64,000 nt of DNA from Methyloversatilis sp. (GCF_030698125.1 NZ_JAUYNV010000024.1:1-64000), one strand, 5' to 3'; shown: positions 52,916 through 63,451, numbered from the stretch's first letter. The notes: a model not told the origin generated them from the sequence alone. A program made the numbers and translations.

Positions 52916-54031
52916 CTATTTGCGCGAACCGCGCGTAAAAGCACCAACGCAGATCAAACCGGCGAGCAAGCTGGCATAGGTTTCCGGTTCCGGCACACTG
53001 GAAATCAGATAGACAAAGCCGTCGTTACTCAAGGCGAGCATTTCTCCCCGGTCATTGATCGACAAGGCAGATGTAAATACAACACCGTGCATGGATATTT
53101 CCGCAATGGAGTTCAAATCACGAACAACGCCATTGTTCCAGACGAAGGCGTAATCCAGCCCCGATTGACTGCGACCTGAACCCACAACCTGCCCCGATTG
53201 GTTGATGCCATTGAAGCGCGCAGACTGGCCGCCGAACGTCCCCAGATCAGTCAGGTATCCGTCTTGCCACATACCCGCGTGCTCTTCGAGATGTCCATCG
53301 GCATTTCGAAAATTCCGTGTGAGGGTTACGAATCCCGAGTCGTTGATATCGGAAGGAATCCATTCGCCCAAGTCCGTCATCTTTCCGTCGGTCCAAACGA
53401 AACCAAGGAAGTTGCCTGAGCTGCTCCACATCGAACCGATAGCCTGACCGCCATTATTCACGCGGGAAGCCGAATAATTTTCATCGGTTGCATCAAGCTC
53501 CGGGCTCGACCCGAGGTCCATGACACGCCCGTCTTTCCACATGACTGCTCGATTGCCGGACGCGACACGACTCGATCCGACGATGTACCCCGAATCACTG
53601 ATGTCATAAGCCCAATCGTCAAGCACGCCACCAGGCAAGCTTTCCAAGGCCGTCATGGCGCCCTTCTCAGCCACAAAGGCCCTTGTCCCGAGCACCGTGT
53701 TGCCTAGTGCATCGGTGATCTCCGCCGTACTCGTGCCCACAACGTGCCCGAGGTTATTGATACCAAATGCGCCGCTTGCACTGCCGCCAGGCAAGAAACC
53801 AATAATCGACAATGCGGCGTTCTGCCACACCACTGCACGCGGCATTCCCGTGAGCGGGTCGAGATCGACTGTCGCAACCTGACCGGCATTATTCAGTGCC
53901 TGCGCGCCAAACAGCATGGGGCCAACCCTGGTCACGCCCCAGTTTTCAGACGCCGCACGGGTGCTGAATGAAACAGACAGCAAACCAAGCGATACCAACA
54001 AGAGCAATGCATTACGCGGGGAAAAAGCCAT
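52916..54031 (-). CDS. PEP-CTERM exported protein with HAF repeats
   Basis: 371 aa from the ATG at 54,031 with GAGGTCGG. A signal peptide is followed by repeated units ending in D(L)G plus W-x-DG, such as AVMWKDGRVMDLG, GFVWTDGKMTDLG and GMWQDGYLTDLGTFGG (HAF family). The C-terminus is VPEPETYASLLAGLICVGAF plus basic tail, a PEP-CTERM sorting signal cleaved by an exosortase. Probably a secreted or extracellular-matrix protein. Confidence 0.85.
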   Translation of the reverse strand: MAFSPRNALLLLVSLGLLSVSFSTRAASENWGVTRVGPMLFGAQALNNAGQVATVDLDPLTGMPRAVVWQNAALSIIGFLPGGSASGAFGINNLGHVVGTSTAEITDALGNTVLGTRAFVAEKGAMTALESLPGGVLDDWAYDISDSGYIVGSSRVASGNRAVMWKDGRVMDLGSSPELDATDENYSASRVNNGGQAIGSMWSSSGNFLGFVWTDGKMTDLGEWIPSDINDSGFVTLTRNFRNADGHLEEHAGMWQDGYLTDLGTFGGQSARFNGINQSGQVVGSGRSQSGLDYAFVWNNGVVRDLNSIAEISMHGVVFTSALSINDRGEMLALSNDGFVYLISSVPEPETYASLLAGLICVGAFTRGSRK

Positions 54032-54216
54032 GGTTGTCCGACCTCTATTGTATTGATGAAACGCAAATAGCATTAGCAGGAACAAGTCTGTGGCATAAGG
54101 TCGGGAACGTCAATTTTTCCATGCCGTCGACACATTTGTTTTGGAACCGAATCAACCGACCAAGGGCATCACCCACGATTCCCTTCGGAAAGCCCTCTGG
54201 CCGACCCCGTACTTCC

Positions 54217-54909
54217 TCAGCCCCTGCGCCGGAAAATGACGTCCCACACGCCGTGCCCGAGACGCAGGCCGCGCGCTTCGAACTTGGTCAGCGGACGGTA
54301 GTCCGGGCGCGGCGCGAAGCCATCGGCGGTGTTCTCGAGCAAAGGTTCGGCGGACAGCACGTCGAGCATCTGCTGGCCGTAGTCCTCGATGTCGGTCGCA
54401 CAGTGCAGATAGCCGCCGGGCGCCAGTTTCGACGCGAGCTGTGACACCAGCGTCGGCTGGATCAACCGGCGCTTCAGGTGGCGCTTCTTCGGCCACGGGT
54501 CGGGAAAATACACATGGATGCCGGCCAGCGAGGCGGCGGGAATCATGTCGCGCAGCACCTCGACCGCATCGTGCTGGATCACCCGCACATTGTGCAGCCC
54601 CTGTTCGGCGATCAGCTTGAACATCGACCCCACGCCCGGGCCGTGCACTTCGATGCCGATGAAATCGGTGTCCGGTCGCGCAACCGCGATTTCGGCGGTG
54701 GTGAAGCCCATGCCGAAACCGATTTCCAGCACCACCGGCGCATGCCGCCCGAACACGGCTGCGCAGTCGATCGCCTGCGCCGCGTACGGGATGCCCCAGC
54801 GCGGCATGCCTTCTTCGATGGATCGCGTCTGCGCCGGCGACATGCGGCCCTGGCGCAGCACATAGCTGCGGATGTGACGGTGTTCCGGGCTGTCCGGGGT
54901 ATCGGTCAT
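54217..54909 (-). CDS. trmB: tRNA (guanine-N7-)-methyltransferase
   Basis: 230 aa from the ATG at 54,909; a TTG three codons upstream is in frame. [14 protein letters not shown] is the SAM-binding motif, and [16 protein letters not shown] is the TrmB signature. Methylates G46 in tRNA variable loops. Downstream of thiG on the same strand. Confidence 0.95.
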   Translation of the reverse strand: MTDTPDSPEHRHIRSYVLRQGRMSPAQTRSIEEGMPRWGIPYAAQAIDCAAVFGRHAPVVLEIGFGMGFTTAEIAVARPDTDFIGIEVHGPGVGSMFKLIAEQGLHNVRVIQHDAVEVLRDMIPAASLAGIHVYFPDPWPKKRHLKRRLIQPTLVSQLASKLAPGGYLHCATDIEDYGQQMLDVLSAEPLLENTADGFAPRPDYRPLTKFEARGLRLGHGVWDVIFRRRG

Positions 54910-54976
54910 GAAAGGCAATCAGGCGGGCGGCCCGCTCGGGCCGCGGTGTCGGACGATGGCATCAGGCAACTGCCGC

Positions 54977-55771
54977 TCAGCGGCCCGGCGTGATCAGGCC
55001 CGTGCTGGGCGAACTGGGCGCAGCGCTGTACAGCTTGCGCGGCATGCGGCCGGCGAGGAAGGCTTCGCGACCGGCTTCGACCGCCTTCCTCATCGCACTG
55101 GCCATCAGCACCGGCTGCTGTGCCCTGGCGATCGCGGTATTCATCAGCACACCGTCACAGCCCAGTTCCATCGCGATGGCGGCATCGGAAGCCGTACCGA
55201 CGCCGGCGTCGACAATGACCGGCACGCGCGCGTTGTCGATGATGAGCCGCAGGTTCCATGGATTCAGGATGCCCATGCCGGAGCCGATCAGGCTGGCCAG
55301 CGGCATCACCGCCACGCAGCCGATCTCTTCCAGCCGCTTGGCCTGTATCGGATCGTCAGAACAATAGACCATGACGTCGAAGCCGTCCTTCACCAGCGTT
55401 TCGGCGGCGGCCAGCGTTTGCGGCATGTCGGGGAACAACGTGTCGGCGTCACCCAGTACTTCGAGCTTCACCAGGTTGTGGCCGTCGAGCAGTTCGCGCG
55501 CCAGGCGCAAAGTGCGTACCGCGTCGTCGGCGGTGTAGCAGCCGGCGGTGTTGGGCAGCAGCGTGTAGCGATCCGGCGGCAGCACGTCGAGCAGGCTGGG
55601 CTGGCCGGGTTCCTGTCCGATATTGGTACGGCGGATCGCCACCGTGATGATTTCGGCGCCCGACGCTTCTATCGCGTCGCGTGTTTCGTCGAAATCACGG
55701 TATTTGCCCGTGCCTACCAGCAGCCGCGACGAAAATGTGCGGCGGCCGACCTGCCATGTATCGCTGCTCAT
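54977..55771 (-). CDS. thiG: Thiazole synthase
   Basis: 264 aa. [38 protein letters not shown] and [20 protein letters not shown] are ThiG barrel motifs, with the catalytic Lys in KLEVLGD. Makes the thiazole phosphate half of thiamine using ThiS thiocarboxylate. Follows thiS by 15 bp. Confidence 0.96.
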   Translation of the reverse strand: MSSDTWQVGRRTFSSRLLVGTGKYRDFDETRDAIEASGAEIITVAIRRTNIGQEPGQPSLLDVLPPDRYTLLPNTAGCYTADDAVRTLRLARELLDGHNLVKLEVLGDADTLFPDMPQTLAAAETLVKDGFDVMVYCSDDPIQAKRLEEIGCVAVMPLASLIGSGMGILNPWNLRLIIDNARVPVIVDAGVGTASDAAIAMELGCDGVLMNTAIARAQQPVLMASAMRKAVEAGREAFLAGRMPRKLYSAAPSSPSTGLITPGR

Positions 55772-55786
55772 CTGTATATGTCCGGA

Positions 55787-55990
55787 TCAGCCTCCACCCA
55801 CCGCGACGACGATTTCGACCCGGTCGCCATCGACCAGGCGTGTATCGGCATGCTGCGCACGCGGCACGATGCAGCCATTGCGCTCGACCGCGACCCGCTT
55901 GCCGGCCAGATCGAGTGCCGCAAGCAGCGCGCCGACCGTGGTATCCGGCGCCAGCGCCCGCGTTTCGCCATTCAGGGTGATGGAGGACAT
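55787..55990 (-). CDS. thiS: Sulfur-carrier protein
   Basis: 67 aa. Ubiquitin-like fold pattern ([34 protein letters not shown]) ending in Gly-Gly-Gly, so the terminal Gly-Gly can carry the thiocarboxylate for ThiG. Upstream of thiG in the same operon. Confidence 0.93.
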   Translation of the reverse strand: MSSITLNGETRALAPDTTVGALLAALDLAGKRVAVERNGCIVPRAQHADTRLVDGDRVEIVVAVGGG

Positions 55991-56052
55991 GTGGGAAGTC
56001 TCGCACGAAGTCTACAGCGAATGGCTGGCCTCGTCCGCCGCGCCCGGCAAAC

Positions 56053-56081
56053 AAAAAAGGGCCACTCCGCGGAGTGGCCCT
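56053..56081 (-). terminator. Rho-independent terminator of the TonB receptor gene
   Basis: On the minus strand an 11-bp stem AGGGCCACTCC/GGAGTGGCCCT with a 2-nt tip is followed by six T. Located just past the receptor stop. Confidence 0.9.
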
Positions 56082-56100
56082 CGCACCGTGAATGACGCGC

Positions 56101-58299
56101 TCAGAAGGCGTAACGGATGCCGGCGATCACCTGACGTTCGCGGCCGGCGAACTTGCCGTCCACCCGGCTGACCAGATATTCGCGGTCGGTCAGGTTGTAG
56201 GCGCTCAGGAAATAGCTGGTTTTCGAGCCTTGCGGACGGAAATTCATCGTCGCGTTGAACACGGTGTAGGACGGGATGGTGCCTTCCTGACCGGTCAGGT
56301 CTTCAACCCGCGTGTTTTCTCCATCGGCAAACTGCTCGCTCACGCGATCGGCACCGAGGCGGGCATCGAAGCCGTGCGGGTTCTGATAACCCACGGCGAC
56401 CGACAGCAGATGCTTGGGCGCATAAGGCAAGCGGTTGCCGCTCACGATATTTTCTGCCGCAACATCCCGCTTGAACTTAGCCGAAAACAGATTCGTCCAG
56501 GACCCGGTCAAGTAAATGTTGTGGGTCGAGTTGTAAAACTGGCCGAAATCAATGCGACCAGCCACTTCAAGCCCTGTCTGCTCGGATTTGCCACCGTTGA
56601 AGAAGCGTCCGTTATCCTCAATGACGATCTCGTCAAAGTCGGTGTAGAACAGCGTTGACTGGAGACCGATGCCCTTGAAGTAGGACGAACGCAGGCCAAG
56701 CTCCCAATTCGTACTTTCTTCCGGTCGCGTCTTGTTCACATTGGCGGTGTTGGCACCTCCCGGGGCGACGATGTCGCGATCCGGGCGCGGCGGCGCGAAA
56801 CCCTTGTGCACACCGGCGAACACCGTGGTGTTCTGTATGCCATTCCAGGCAATGCCAAAGCCCGGCAGCACCTTGGACTGATTGTTGTTCAAATCCGATT
56901 CCGGATTGTCCTGCGCTTGGCCTTCGGCACGGCGCACATCGGTCCTGATCTTCAGGTCTTCGTAACGGATGCCCGGCGTGATGGAGAAATCGCCGATATA
57001 GAAGGTGTTCTGCACGTAATAAGACTTGGCCTCGACGGTGATGTCGATCTGCTCGCGATGACCCTGACCGCCATTCACGCCAATGAGCGAATCTGTGAAG
57101 CTCTGGCTCTGGATGCGCGGATCGTTAGTGCGGAACTGGTTACGCTTAATATCTTCCTCGTGATAACGGAAGCCGACCACCGCGTCGCTGGCGATGCCGA
57201 AGGTGTTGTGCTTGAAGTCGAGGCGCGGCTCGATGCCCCAGTAACGGTAGTCGCGCGGACGCCAGCGGCCGCCGCACTGATCGGCGTTGGCCAGGTTGGC
57301 GGTGCTGACGCCGCCCGGACAGCGGTCAAGCGCCGAGCGACCAGCATTGGTGCCCGGATCGTTGATCTGGCGGAACGATGCACGGTCGGCATCGACGTAA
57401 TAGGCCTGAGTACTGAGCTTCGCGGCTTCATTGACCTGGAAGATGTGCTGCAGTTGCAGGCTATTGCGCTCGTGCAAAAAACGGTCGTTGCGGCCGGTCG
57501 GTGCCTGGAACTTGTCTTCCGCATACTCAACCGACCCGAGACCGGTCTCCGTGATGTGCGAATCTTCCTTGTAATGACCGATCTTGCCGATCAGCGTGTG
57601 ATCGCGGTTGATGTTCAACTGGCCCTTCATGCTGACCTCGAACACGTCGAAGTCGTGGTTCTTGCGCACGCCGTCGCCCTTCTTTTCGATGACGTCGAGC
57701 ATGACGCCACCCATTTCGCCACCCACACCGACATTGGCGTGCAGACCCTGATAGTCATTGTTGCCCCAGGTCGCGCTGACGCTGCCGGCGATGCCCTGCT
57801 TCGGAATCGGCTTGGTGACGAAGTTGATCATGCCGCCGATGGTCTGCGGGCCGTACAGCACCTGACCGGAGCCCTTCACCACTTCGATACGCTCCACCCG
57901 GTCGATCGGCGTGGAATAGTGCGCCGACGGATCACCATACGGCGCGAGGAAAAGCGGCATGCCATCTTCCAGCAGCAGCGTGCGCGAGGTACGGCGCGGG
58001 TTCAGACCACGGATACCGATGTTCAGGCCCAGACCGAACGAGTCTTCATCGACCACATGCACGCCGGGCACGGTGCGCAGCGCTTCCTTGATCGAGAACG
58101 GACGCTGTGCTTCGAGTTGCTCGGTGTCGAGCACCGAGGTGGATCCCGGAATGTGTTCGAGCTTGTAGGGCAGGATGCTGCCGCGGACGTTGATCGTATC
58201 GACCTCGACGGTTTTCTGCGCAGTCGACTGCGCGAAGGCCGCCGACGGAAGGATGAAACAGCCGGCGATGGCTGCGGCGAGCAGCTTGGGCTTGTGCAT
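56101..58299 (-). CDS. TonB-dependent siderophore/ferric-type outer-membrane receptor
   Basis: 732 aa from the ATG at 58,299 with GAGGAG. Signal peptide ends AFAQ. The plug domain includes VDTINVRGSILP, ALRTVPGVHVVDEDS and RIEVVKGSGQVLYGPQTIGGMINFVTK-type motifs; the beta-barrel ends NLTDREYLVSRVDG and a terminal aromatic AF. The pattern resembles FecA-like ferric receptors. Substrate unproven. Divergent from a cupredoxin-like gene. Confidence 0.9.
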   Translation of the reverse strand: MHKPKLLAAAIAGCFILPSAAFAQSTAQKTVEVDTINVRGSILPYKLEHIPGSTSVLDTEQLEAQRPFSIKEALRTVPGVHVVDEDSFGLGLNIGIRGLNPRRTSRTLLLEDGMPLFLAPYGDPSAHYSTPIDRVERIEVVKGSGQVLYGPQTIGGMINFVTKPIPKQGIAGSVSATWGNNDYQGLHANVGVGGEMGGVMLDVIEKKGDGVRKNHDFDVFEVSMKGQLNINRDHTLIGKIGHYKEDSHITETGLGSVEYAEDKFQAPTGRNDRFLHERNSLQLQHIFQVNEAAKLSTQAYYVDADRASFRQINDPGTNAGRSALDRCPGGVSTANLANADQCGGRWRPRDYRYWGIEPRLDFKHNTFGIASDAVVGFRYHEEDIKRNQFRTNDPRIQSQSFTDSLIGVNGGQGHREQIDITVEAKSYYVQNTFYIGDFSITPGIRYEDLKIRTDVRRAEGQAQDNPESDLNNNQSKVLPGFGIAWNGIQNTTVFAGVHKGFAPPRPDRDIVAPGGANTANVNKTRPEESTNWELGLRSSYFKGIGLQSTLFYTDFDEIVIEDNGRFFNGGKSEQTGLEVAGRIDFGQFYNSTHNIYLTGSWTNLFSAKFKRDVAAENIVSGNRLPYAPKHLLSVAVGYQNPHGFDARLGADRVSEQFADGENTRVEDLTGQEGTIPSYTVFNATMNFRPQGSKTSYFLSAYNLTDREYLVSRVDGKFAGRERQVIAGIRYAF

Positions 58300-58334
58300 G
58301 GGAGCTCCTCGGTTGGACAATCAACTATTCGTGC

Positions 58335-58348
58335 TCTAATGAATTAGA
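58335..58348. promoter_or_regulatory. Palindrome in the divergent TonB-receptor promoter region
   Basis: TCTAAT-GA-ATTAGA is a 14-bp perfect palindrome 36 bp from the receptor ATG, in an AT-richer stretch. It could be a binding site for a metal-responsive repressor, but it is not a full Fur-box match. Confidence 0.4.
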
Positions 58349-58483
58349 CGTCGGCGCAATATAGAGAGACACGCCGCGTGGCCGTAGGGAAAGATTCCCG
58401 ACCGGCGTGAAGTGCGGCTTTTTCGCAACAAATCCTGTCCGGCGCGGTCGCATGCGCTCGTACAGACATTCGGGAGACTTGTG

Positions 58484-58936
58484 GTGAACAACATCCGCCG
58501 ATTGATTCGCATTGCCCTGATGGCATCACTGGCCGCTTCTACGGCTGCACACGCCGCCGATCTGACCAAACAGGAACCCGTCACCGTCACGCTCAAGCTG
58601 GGCACCGTTGAAGGCCAGCACCGCTTCACGCCCGACTCGCTGACGCTGGAGGCCGGCAAGCTGTACAAGCTGCGGCTCGAAAATACAGGTAGCCAGCCCT
58701 ACTATTTCGGTTCGGCGGGCCTGGCCGACATGGTCTACACGCGCAAGGTCGTGGCACTGGATGCAGCCGGCAAGGTGGTAGCCGAAATCTACGGTCCGAT
58801 CCGCCGCATCGAGATTTCCGCCGGGCACACCACAGAGTGGTGGTTCCTGCCGGTGCGCACCGGCGTGTTCGACGATGTGATATCGACGAAAAAGCTCGCC
58901 GACGGCGGCATGCGCGCCACGATAGAAGTGAAGTAG
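58484..58936 (+). CDS. Cupredoxin-like exported protein, lacks the type-1 copper Cys
   Basis: 150 aa from GTG at 58,484 with GGGAG seven bases upstream. Signal peptide ends AAHAAD. The mature protein (RFTPDSLTLEAGKLYKLRLENTGSQPYYF, ISAGHTTEWWFLPVRTGVFDD) has the cupredoxin beta-sandwich pattern. No Cys occurs in the mature part, so a type-1 copper site is not possible as usual. Divergent from the TonB receptor, suggesting a shared role in metal handling. Confidence 0.65.
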   Translation: MNNIRRLIRIALMASLAASTAAHAADLTKQEPVTVTLKLGTVEGQHRFTPDSLTLEAGKLYKLRLENTGSQPYYFGSAGLADMVYTRKVVALDAAGKVVAEIYGPIRRIEISAGHTTEWWFLPVRTGVFDDVISTKKLADGGMRATIEVK

Positions 58937-58999
58937 AGACCCCGGCTGCGCATCCTGTGACGGGATACGCGGCCGTTCCGGCGTACAATCCGCGGCGTT

Positions 59000-59073
59000 G
59001 CGGGTGTAGTTCAATGGCAGAACGGCAGCTTCCCAAGCTGCATACGTGGGTTCGATTCCCATCACCCGCTCCA
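59000..59073 (+). tRNA. tRNA-Gly (anticodon CCC)
   Basis: 74 nt. Acceptor stem GCGGGTG/CACCCGC, D-arm GTTCAATGGCAGAAC, anticodon stem GCAGC/GCTGC with loop TTCCCAA, T-arm with GTTCGATTC, discriminator T and encoded CCA (59,071-59,073). TACAAT at 58,984-58,989 may be its -10 element. The CCC anticodon reads GGG codons. Confidence 0.93.
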
Positions 59074-59323
59074 GGCATTCCTTTCGACGCCCCCCCCGGA
59101 TTCCCCGCTGCCCGCTAAGCCGCCAGCCGCGGTCGTCGCGATCCTGCGCTTCCTCTTTTCCTACAGCCAGCCAAACGCTGCGCCACTAGACTGGAAGCCG
59201 TTTTTTCTCCGCATTTCAGCAGCCCCGGGTGTCCTCAGCGCCCGGCCTGCACGCTGGGTCCATGACCCGCTCTCCAGGCCGACGAACAGTCGGTCCGCAT
59301 GTCACACAATCCGGGAGATTTCC

Positions 59324-60352
59324 ATGCGCCTGCGACGCCTGCCGCCATTGCTTGCCCTTTTTTTTCCTGCCTTCATGCTGAGTGCGCCCGGTCATGCCGA
59401 CGAGATCGAACTGACCAACGGTGACCGCATCACCGGACGCATCGTGTCCAAGGCCGGCAACGAGCTGGTCGTGCGCACCGACTACGCAGGCGAACTGCGG
59501 CTGCGCTGGGACCTCGTGAAAAGCCTGCGCACCTCGGAACCGGTCACCGTGATGACCGCAGGTGGAGATCTGCTCAACAGTGCGCAGCTGGCCGCCAGCG
59601 AAGCCGACAAGGTGGCGCTGTCGAATCCGAGTACCGAAGGCAATGTGAAGCGGGAGGACATCGCCTTCATCAATCCGACACCGGAGCAGTCCGGCAATGG
59701 CGTGAGCTACAGCGGCCGGGTCAATATGTCGGCCGCACTGGTGCGCGGCAATGCCGAGAATGACCGCATCTACGGCGATGGCGCGCTGGACGCGCGCGCC
59801 AAGGGCTACGCCTGGGGGCTCGGCATGAAAGTGGACCGGCGCAAGGACCGGGGTGTGAAGACGGCGCAGCAATGGCTGCTCAACGGCAACTACGACCACT
59901 TCGTCAATGAGCGTCAGTTCATCTACGCGCGCACCTCGTTCGAACAGGACAAGATCAAGGACATCCAGCTGCGCACGACGGTCGGTGCCGGTTACGGCTG
60001 GCAGATCTTCGAGGACGAACAGACGCGGCTGTCTCTGCGCACCGGTCTCGATTACGTCAATGTCGACCGCATCGTCAGCCCGGACGACGACTACCCGGCG
60101 CTCGGCTGGGGCGTGCGCGCCTCGCACTGGCTGTTCGACCGGCGTGCCGAGCTGTTCCATGACCAGGACGGTTTCTGGAGCGTCGCCGACACCCAGCAGC
60201 GGACCATCCGCTCGAAAACCGGCGTGCGCCTGCCGATCGCCGCGGGCATGACCGCGTCGGCACAACTCAATGCCGATTGGGAGCGAACACCGGCGCCCGG
60301 CCGCAAGGCCGTCGATTCGACGTTGCTGCTCGGCCTGGGTTACGCCTGGTAA
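59324..60352 (+). CDS. DUF481 outer-membrane protein
   Basis: 342 aa. Signal peptide ends GHADE. Residues 27-90 form an Sm/SH3-like beta part (DEIELTNGDRITGRIVSKAG). The rest is a beta-barrel-like DUF481 domain (NMSAALVRGNAENDRIYGDG, RLSLRTGLDYVN) with C-terminal aromatic LLLGLGYAW. Likely a porin-like outer-membrane protein of unknown function. Confidence 0.82.
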   Translation: MRLRRLPPLLALFFPAFMLSAPGHADEIELTNGDRITGRIVSKAGNELVVRTDYAGELRLRWDLVKSLRTSEPVTVMTAGGDLLNSAQLAASEADKVALSNPSTEGNVKREDIAFINPTPEQSGNGVSYSGRVNMSAALVRGNAENDRIYGDGALDARAKGYAWGLGMKVDRRKDRGVKTAQQWLLNGNYDHFVNERQFIYARTSFEQDKIKDIQLRTTVGAGYGWQIFEDEQTRLSLRTGLDYVNVDRIVSPDDDYPALGWGVRASHWLFDRRAELFHDQDGFWSVADTQQRTIRSKTGVRLPIAAGMTASAQLNADWERTPAPGRKAVDSTLLLGLGYAW

Positions 60353-60901
60353 TCAGGGCTTGTCTTCCGGCTTGTCGATACCACGATAGCCACCGCCGAA
60401 ATACAGCAGCGGATCACCGGCACTGCGTTCGAAGCGTTCCACCCGGCCGACGAAAATGAGGTGATCGCCACCGGCGTACTGGATGTCGTTGCGGCATTCG
60501 AAACGCGCGAGACACCCTTCCAGCAATGGCGCGTCGCCAAGGCCCTGGCAGGTGGCAAGCCCGGCGAAGCGCTGTTCTCGACTGCCGGCGAAACGGCTCG
60601 ACAGCGCCTGCTGCTGCGCACCCAGCACATGGATGGCGTAGTGCGAGCAGGCGCGGAAAGCGTCTTCGCTTGGCGAGCCACACATCAGGCTCCACAGCAC
60701 CAGAGGAGGCTCCAGCGACACCGAATTGAAGGAGTTCACCGTCAGGCCAACCGGATCGCCGTTGGGCGCGCGGGTGGTGACGATGGTGATGCCGGTGGCA
60801 AACAGCCCCAGCGCATCGCGGAAGGCGCGGCTGTCTCGTGCAGGGTTGTTCATCGCGATGTGCGGAACCGCGTGGTCGCGTCCGGATGCTGGATCGGACA
60901 T
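60353..60901 (-). CDS. Flavin reductase family protein
   Basis: 182 aa from ATG at 60,901; an ATG at 60,853 is possible. LFATGITIVTTRAPNGDPVGLTVNSFNSVSLEPPLVLWSL is the conserved flavin-binding core, followed by HYAIHVLGAQQQALSSRFA and HLIFVGRVERFE. Such enzymes supply reduced flavin to a monooxygenase; no monooxygenase partner is in the window. Its stop lies one bp after the DUF481 stop on the other strand. Confidence 0.85.
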   Translation of the reverse strand: MSDPASGRDHAVPHIAMNNPARDSRAFRDALGLFATGITIVTTRAPNGDPVGLTVNSFNSVSLEPPLVLWSLMCGSPSEDAFRACSHYAIHVLGAQQQALSSRFAGSREQRFAGLATCQGLGDAPLLEGCLARFECRNDIQYAGGDHLIFVGRVERFERSAGDPLLYFGGGYRGIDKPEDKP

Positions 60902-61056
60902 GGCACTGCCTGCGCGGCAGCACGCGCGGGTCGGGCGGGCGGGTAGGTCATCAGGCGGACTAACGTGTGTGAGCGCCGGCCGATTATCGCCGCTTTTGCA
61001 GCCGGCCAGCGCCCGGCGCCTACAATCCGCTGCCGAGCCACGCTTCGCGATACGAC

Positions 61057-62175
61057 ATGGCGCCACAAACCGACGAATCCCCCCTTGTGCAGAACGACGA
61101 CTTCGCGCCGACTCTGGTGCGCTGGCAGCGTCTGCACGGCCGCCATGACCTGCCCTGGCAGCACGGCGACGCCTACGGGGTATGGGTGTCGGAAATCATG
61201 CTGCAGCAGACCCAGGTGCAGACGGTGATCGGCTACTACGCCCGGTTCATGGCGCGCTTCCCGACGCTGGCAGCCCTCGCGACGGCTGACGAAAGCCACG
61301 TGATGGAGTCATGGAGCGGTCTGGGCTACTACGCCCGCGCGCGCAACCTGCATCGCGCGGCGCGCGAGATCATGCAGCGCTTCGAGGGGCGTTTCCCGGC
61401 GGCGGTCGCCGACATCACCAGCCTGCCCGGCATCGGCCGCTCGACCGCCGCCGCCATCGCCACCTTCTGTTTTGGCGCACACGAACCGATACTCGATGGA
61501 AATGTGAAGCGGGTGTTCGCCCGCGTGTTCGGCATCGAAGGCTTTCCGGGCACGCGCACGGTCGAACAGACGATGTGGGCGCAGGCGCGCGAACTGATGC
61601 CCGCGAGCGACGGTGCGGCCTACACGCAGGCCTTGATGGATCTGGGCGCCACCGTGTGCACGCGCGGCCGCCCACGCTGCGCCGACTGCCCGCTGCGCGA
61701 GCGCTGCGTCGCTCATCGGGACGGCCGCCAGCGCGAATTGCCGGCGCCGCGGCCGGCGAAGGTGCGACCGCAGCGGCTGCGTTTTGCACTGCTGATCGAA
61801 TGCGCGGGCCGCGTGCTGCTGGAACGCCGCCCGGGTCAGGGCATCTGGGGCGGTCTGCTGAGCCTGCCGGAACTGACTGCGCAAACCCGGCCCGATGCGC
61901 TGGCCGAAGCAGGACGCTGGCTGGCGAACCACGGCCTGTCGGACCACGCTGCCGAGGTGATGGCGCCGGTCGTCCATGGCTTCACGCATTTCGAATTGCA
62001 TCTGGTGCCGCTGCATGTATGCATCGCTGCCAGCGCAGCGCCTGTGCTGGCAGCGGAAACCTCGCTGCACTGGCAGCCGCTGGGCAGCGCCACCGCGGCG
62101 GCGCTGCCGGCGCCGGTGCGCAAGCTGCTCGCGCAGCACGATGCAGGCCGCGGCACGCCGCGACGCCAGCCATGA
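61057..62175 (+). CDS. mutY: A/G-specific adenine glycosylase
   Basis: 372 aa. [10 protein letters not shown] is the catalytic-loop motif, [12 protein letters not shown] the helix-hairpin-helix with GxGxxTA-like pattern, and [17 protein letters not shown] gives the four Fe-S cysteines. The C-terminal Nudix-like part (LLSLPEL) recognises 8-oxoG. TACAAT at 61,020 may be a -10 element. Overlaps ykgJ by ATGA. Confidence 0.95.
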   Translation: MAPQTDESPLVQNDDFAPTLVRWQRLHGRHDLPWQHGDAYGVWVSEIMLQQTQVQTVIGYYARFMARFPTLAALATADESHVMESWSGLGYYARARNLHRAAREIMQRFEGRFPAAVADITSLPGIGRSTAAAIATFCFGAHEPILDGNVKRVFARVFGIEGFPGTRTVEQTMWAQARELMPASDGAAYTQALMDLGATVCTRGRPRCADCPLRERCVAHRDGRQRELPAPRPAKVRPQRLRFALLIECAGRVLLERRPGQGIWGGLLSLPELTAQTRPDALAEAGRWLANHGLSDHAAEVMAPVVHGFTHFELHLVPLHVCIAASAAPVLAAETSLHWQPLGSATAAALPAPVRKLLAQHDAGRGTPRRQP

Positions 62176-62426
62176 AGTGCCGCGACGGCTGCGGCGCCTG
62201 CTGCATCGCGCCCTCCATTTCCAGCCCGATTCCGGGCATGCCTCACGGCAAGCCGGCCGGTGTGCGCTGCATCCAGCTTGACGAACACGAGCGCTGCCGC
62301 ATTTTCGGCTTGCCCGAGCGCCCGGCCTGCTGCGGCGGCCTGCAACCTTCGGCCGACATGTGCGGCGACGGAGCCGCCCATGCACTGGTGTGGCTGGCAG
62401 CGTTGCAGCGCGCAACCGACAGCTGA
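62172..62426 (+). CDS. YkgJ-family cysteine-cluster protein
   Basis: 84 aa. CRDGCGACC starts the Cys cluster and CCGGLQP and CRIF carry further Cys, as in the YkgJ/CxxCxxCC zinc/iron-cluster family. Role unknown. Coupled to mutY by ATGA overlap. Confidence 0.8.
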   Translation: MKCRDGCGACCIAPSISSPIPGMPHGKPAGVRCIQLDEHERCRIFGLPERPACCGGLQPSADMCGDGAAHALVWLAALQRATDS

Positions 62427-62573
62427 ATATCTTGCCGGGTGCGCTGGCCTACTGGCGACGCGGGGCCCTTGGGACAAACCCGGGAATGCGGCAAATTGGA
62501 CTCGCTTTTCGGGGCCTGTGACCGGCATCACACGGAGTACCGTTGGCGCATTGCGTTCCGTGGGCCATCCGCC

Positions 62574-63407
62574 ATGCACCTGTTCCGCGCCCTCACCGTG
62601 CAGTTCATTGCGTGGGCCGTTGCCGTGTTTGCCTTGCTGTACACGGTGTCGCCGCCTGCCGGCCTGACGGCGGTCGTCATCATGCAGGGCGGCATCGCCG
62701 CCGCGCTTGCGCTGGCCATGGGCGCGCCGCGCTGGTGGGTCATCATCCACCTGCTTTTTTCACCGCTGGTGGTCGGAGCACGCGCGCTCGGCATTGCACC
62801 CGCGTGGTATCTGTTCGCCTTCCTCGCACTGTCGGCCATCTTCTGGTCGACCTTCCGTACGCGCGTACCGCTGTTTCTGACCAATCAGGCGACCGCACGC
62901 GCGCTGCTCCTGACGCTGCCGCAGGACAGGCCGGTACATCTGGTCGATCTGGGCTGCGGCACCGGCAGCCTGTTGCGCCGGCTGGCCATGTCGCGCCCGG
63001 ACTGCCGCTTCACCGGCGTCGAGAACGCACCGCTGCCCTGGCTGATCGCCCACCTGCGCAACCGCCACCTGCCGAACGTGACCATACGCCGCGATGATCT
63101 GTGGTCGGCCCACCTCGGTCACTTCGACGTGGTGTACGCCTTCCTGTCACCGGTGCCGATGCCGAAGCTGGGGCGCAAGGCAGCGCTGGAAATGCGCCCC
63201 GGTGCGCTGCTGATCGCCAACAGCTTCGAAATACCGGGGCTGAGCGCGGACCGCGTGGTCGAGGGCGAGCCCGGAGCGCGTGAGCTGTATGTCTACAGTT
63301 TCGCCTGCCGACGGAGCAACAACGAACCCGCCGCAAGTGGCGCGAACGCGGAATTGACGCCGGTTACGGCCGCAGTTCCGGGCGATGCCGGCGGGCTTGT
63401 CGCGTAA
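62574..63407 (+). CDS. Membrane-anchored SAM-dependent methyltransferase
   Basis: 277 aa from the ATG at 62,574. Three or four hydrophobic N-terminal segments (about 5-95) precede a Rossmann methyltransferase (VHLVDLGCGTGSLLRRLA, about 122-140; RFTGVENAP; FDVVYAFLSPVPM). The domain resembles class I methyltransferases. Substrate unknown. Confidence 0.78.
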   Translation: MHLFRALTVQFIAWAVAVFALLYTVSPPAGLTAVVIMQGGIAAALALAMGAPRWWVIIHLLFSPLVVGARALGIAPAWYLFAFLALSAIFWSTFRTRVPLFLTNQATARALLLTLPQDRPVHLVDLGCGTGSLLRRLAMSRPDCRFTGVENAPLPWLIAHLRNRHLPNVTIRRDDLWSAHLGHFDVVYAFLSPVPMPKLGRKAALEMRPGALLIANSFEIPGLSADRVVEGEPGARELYVYSFACRRSNNEPAASGANAELTPVTAAVPGDAGGLVA

Positions 63408-63451
63408 CAATCACTCATCGAATTGCACTGGATGCGTCGGGGACGATCAAT

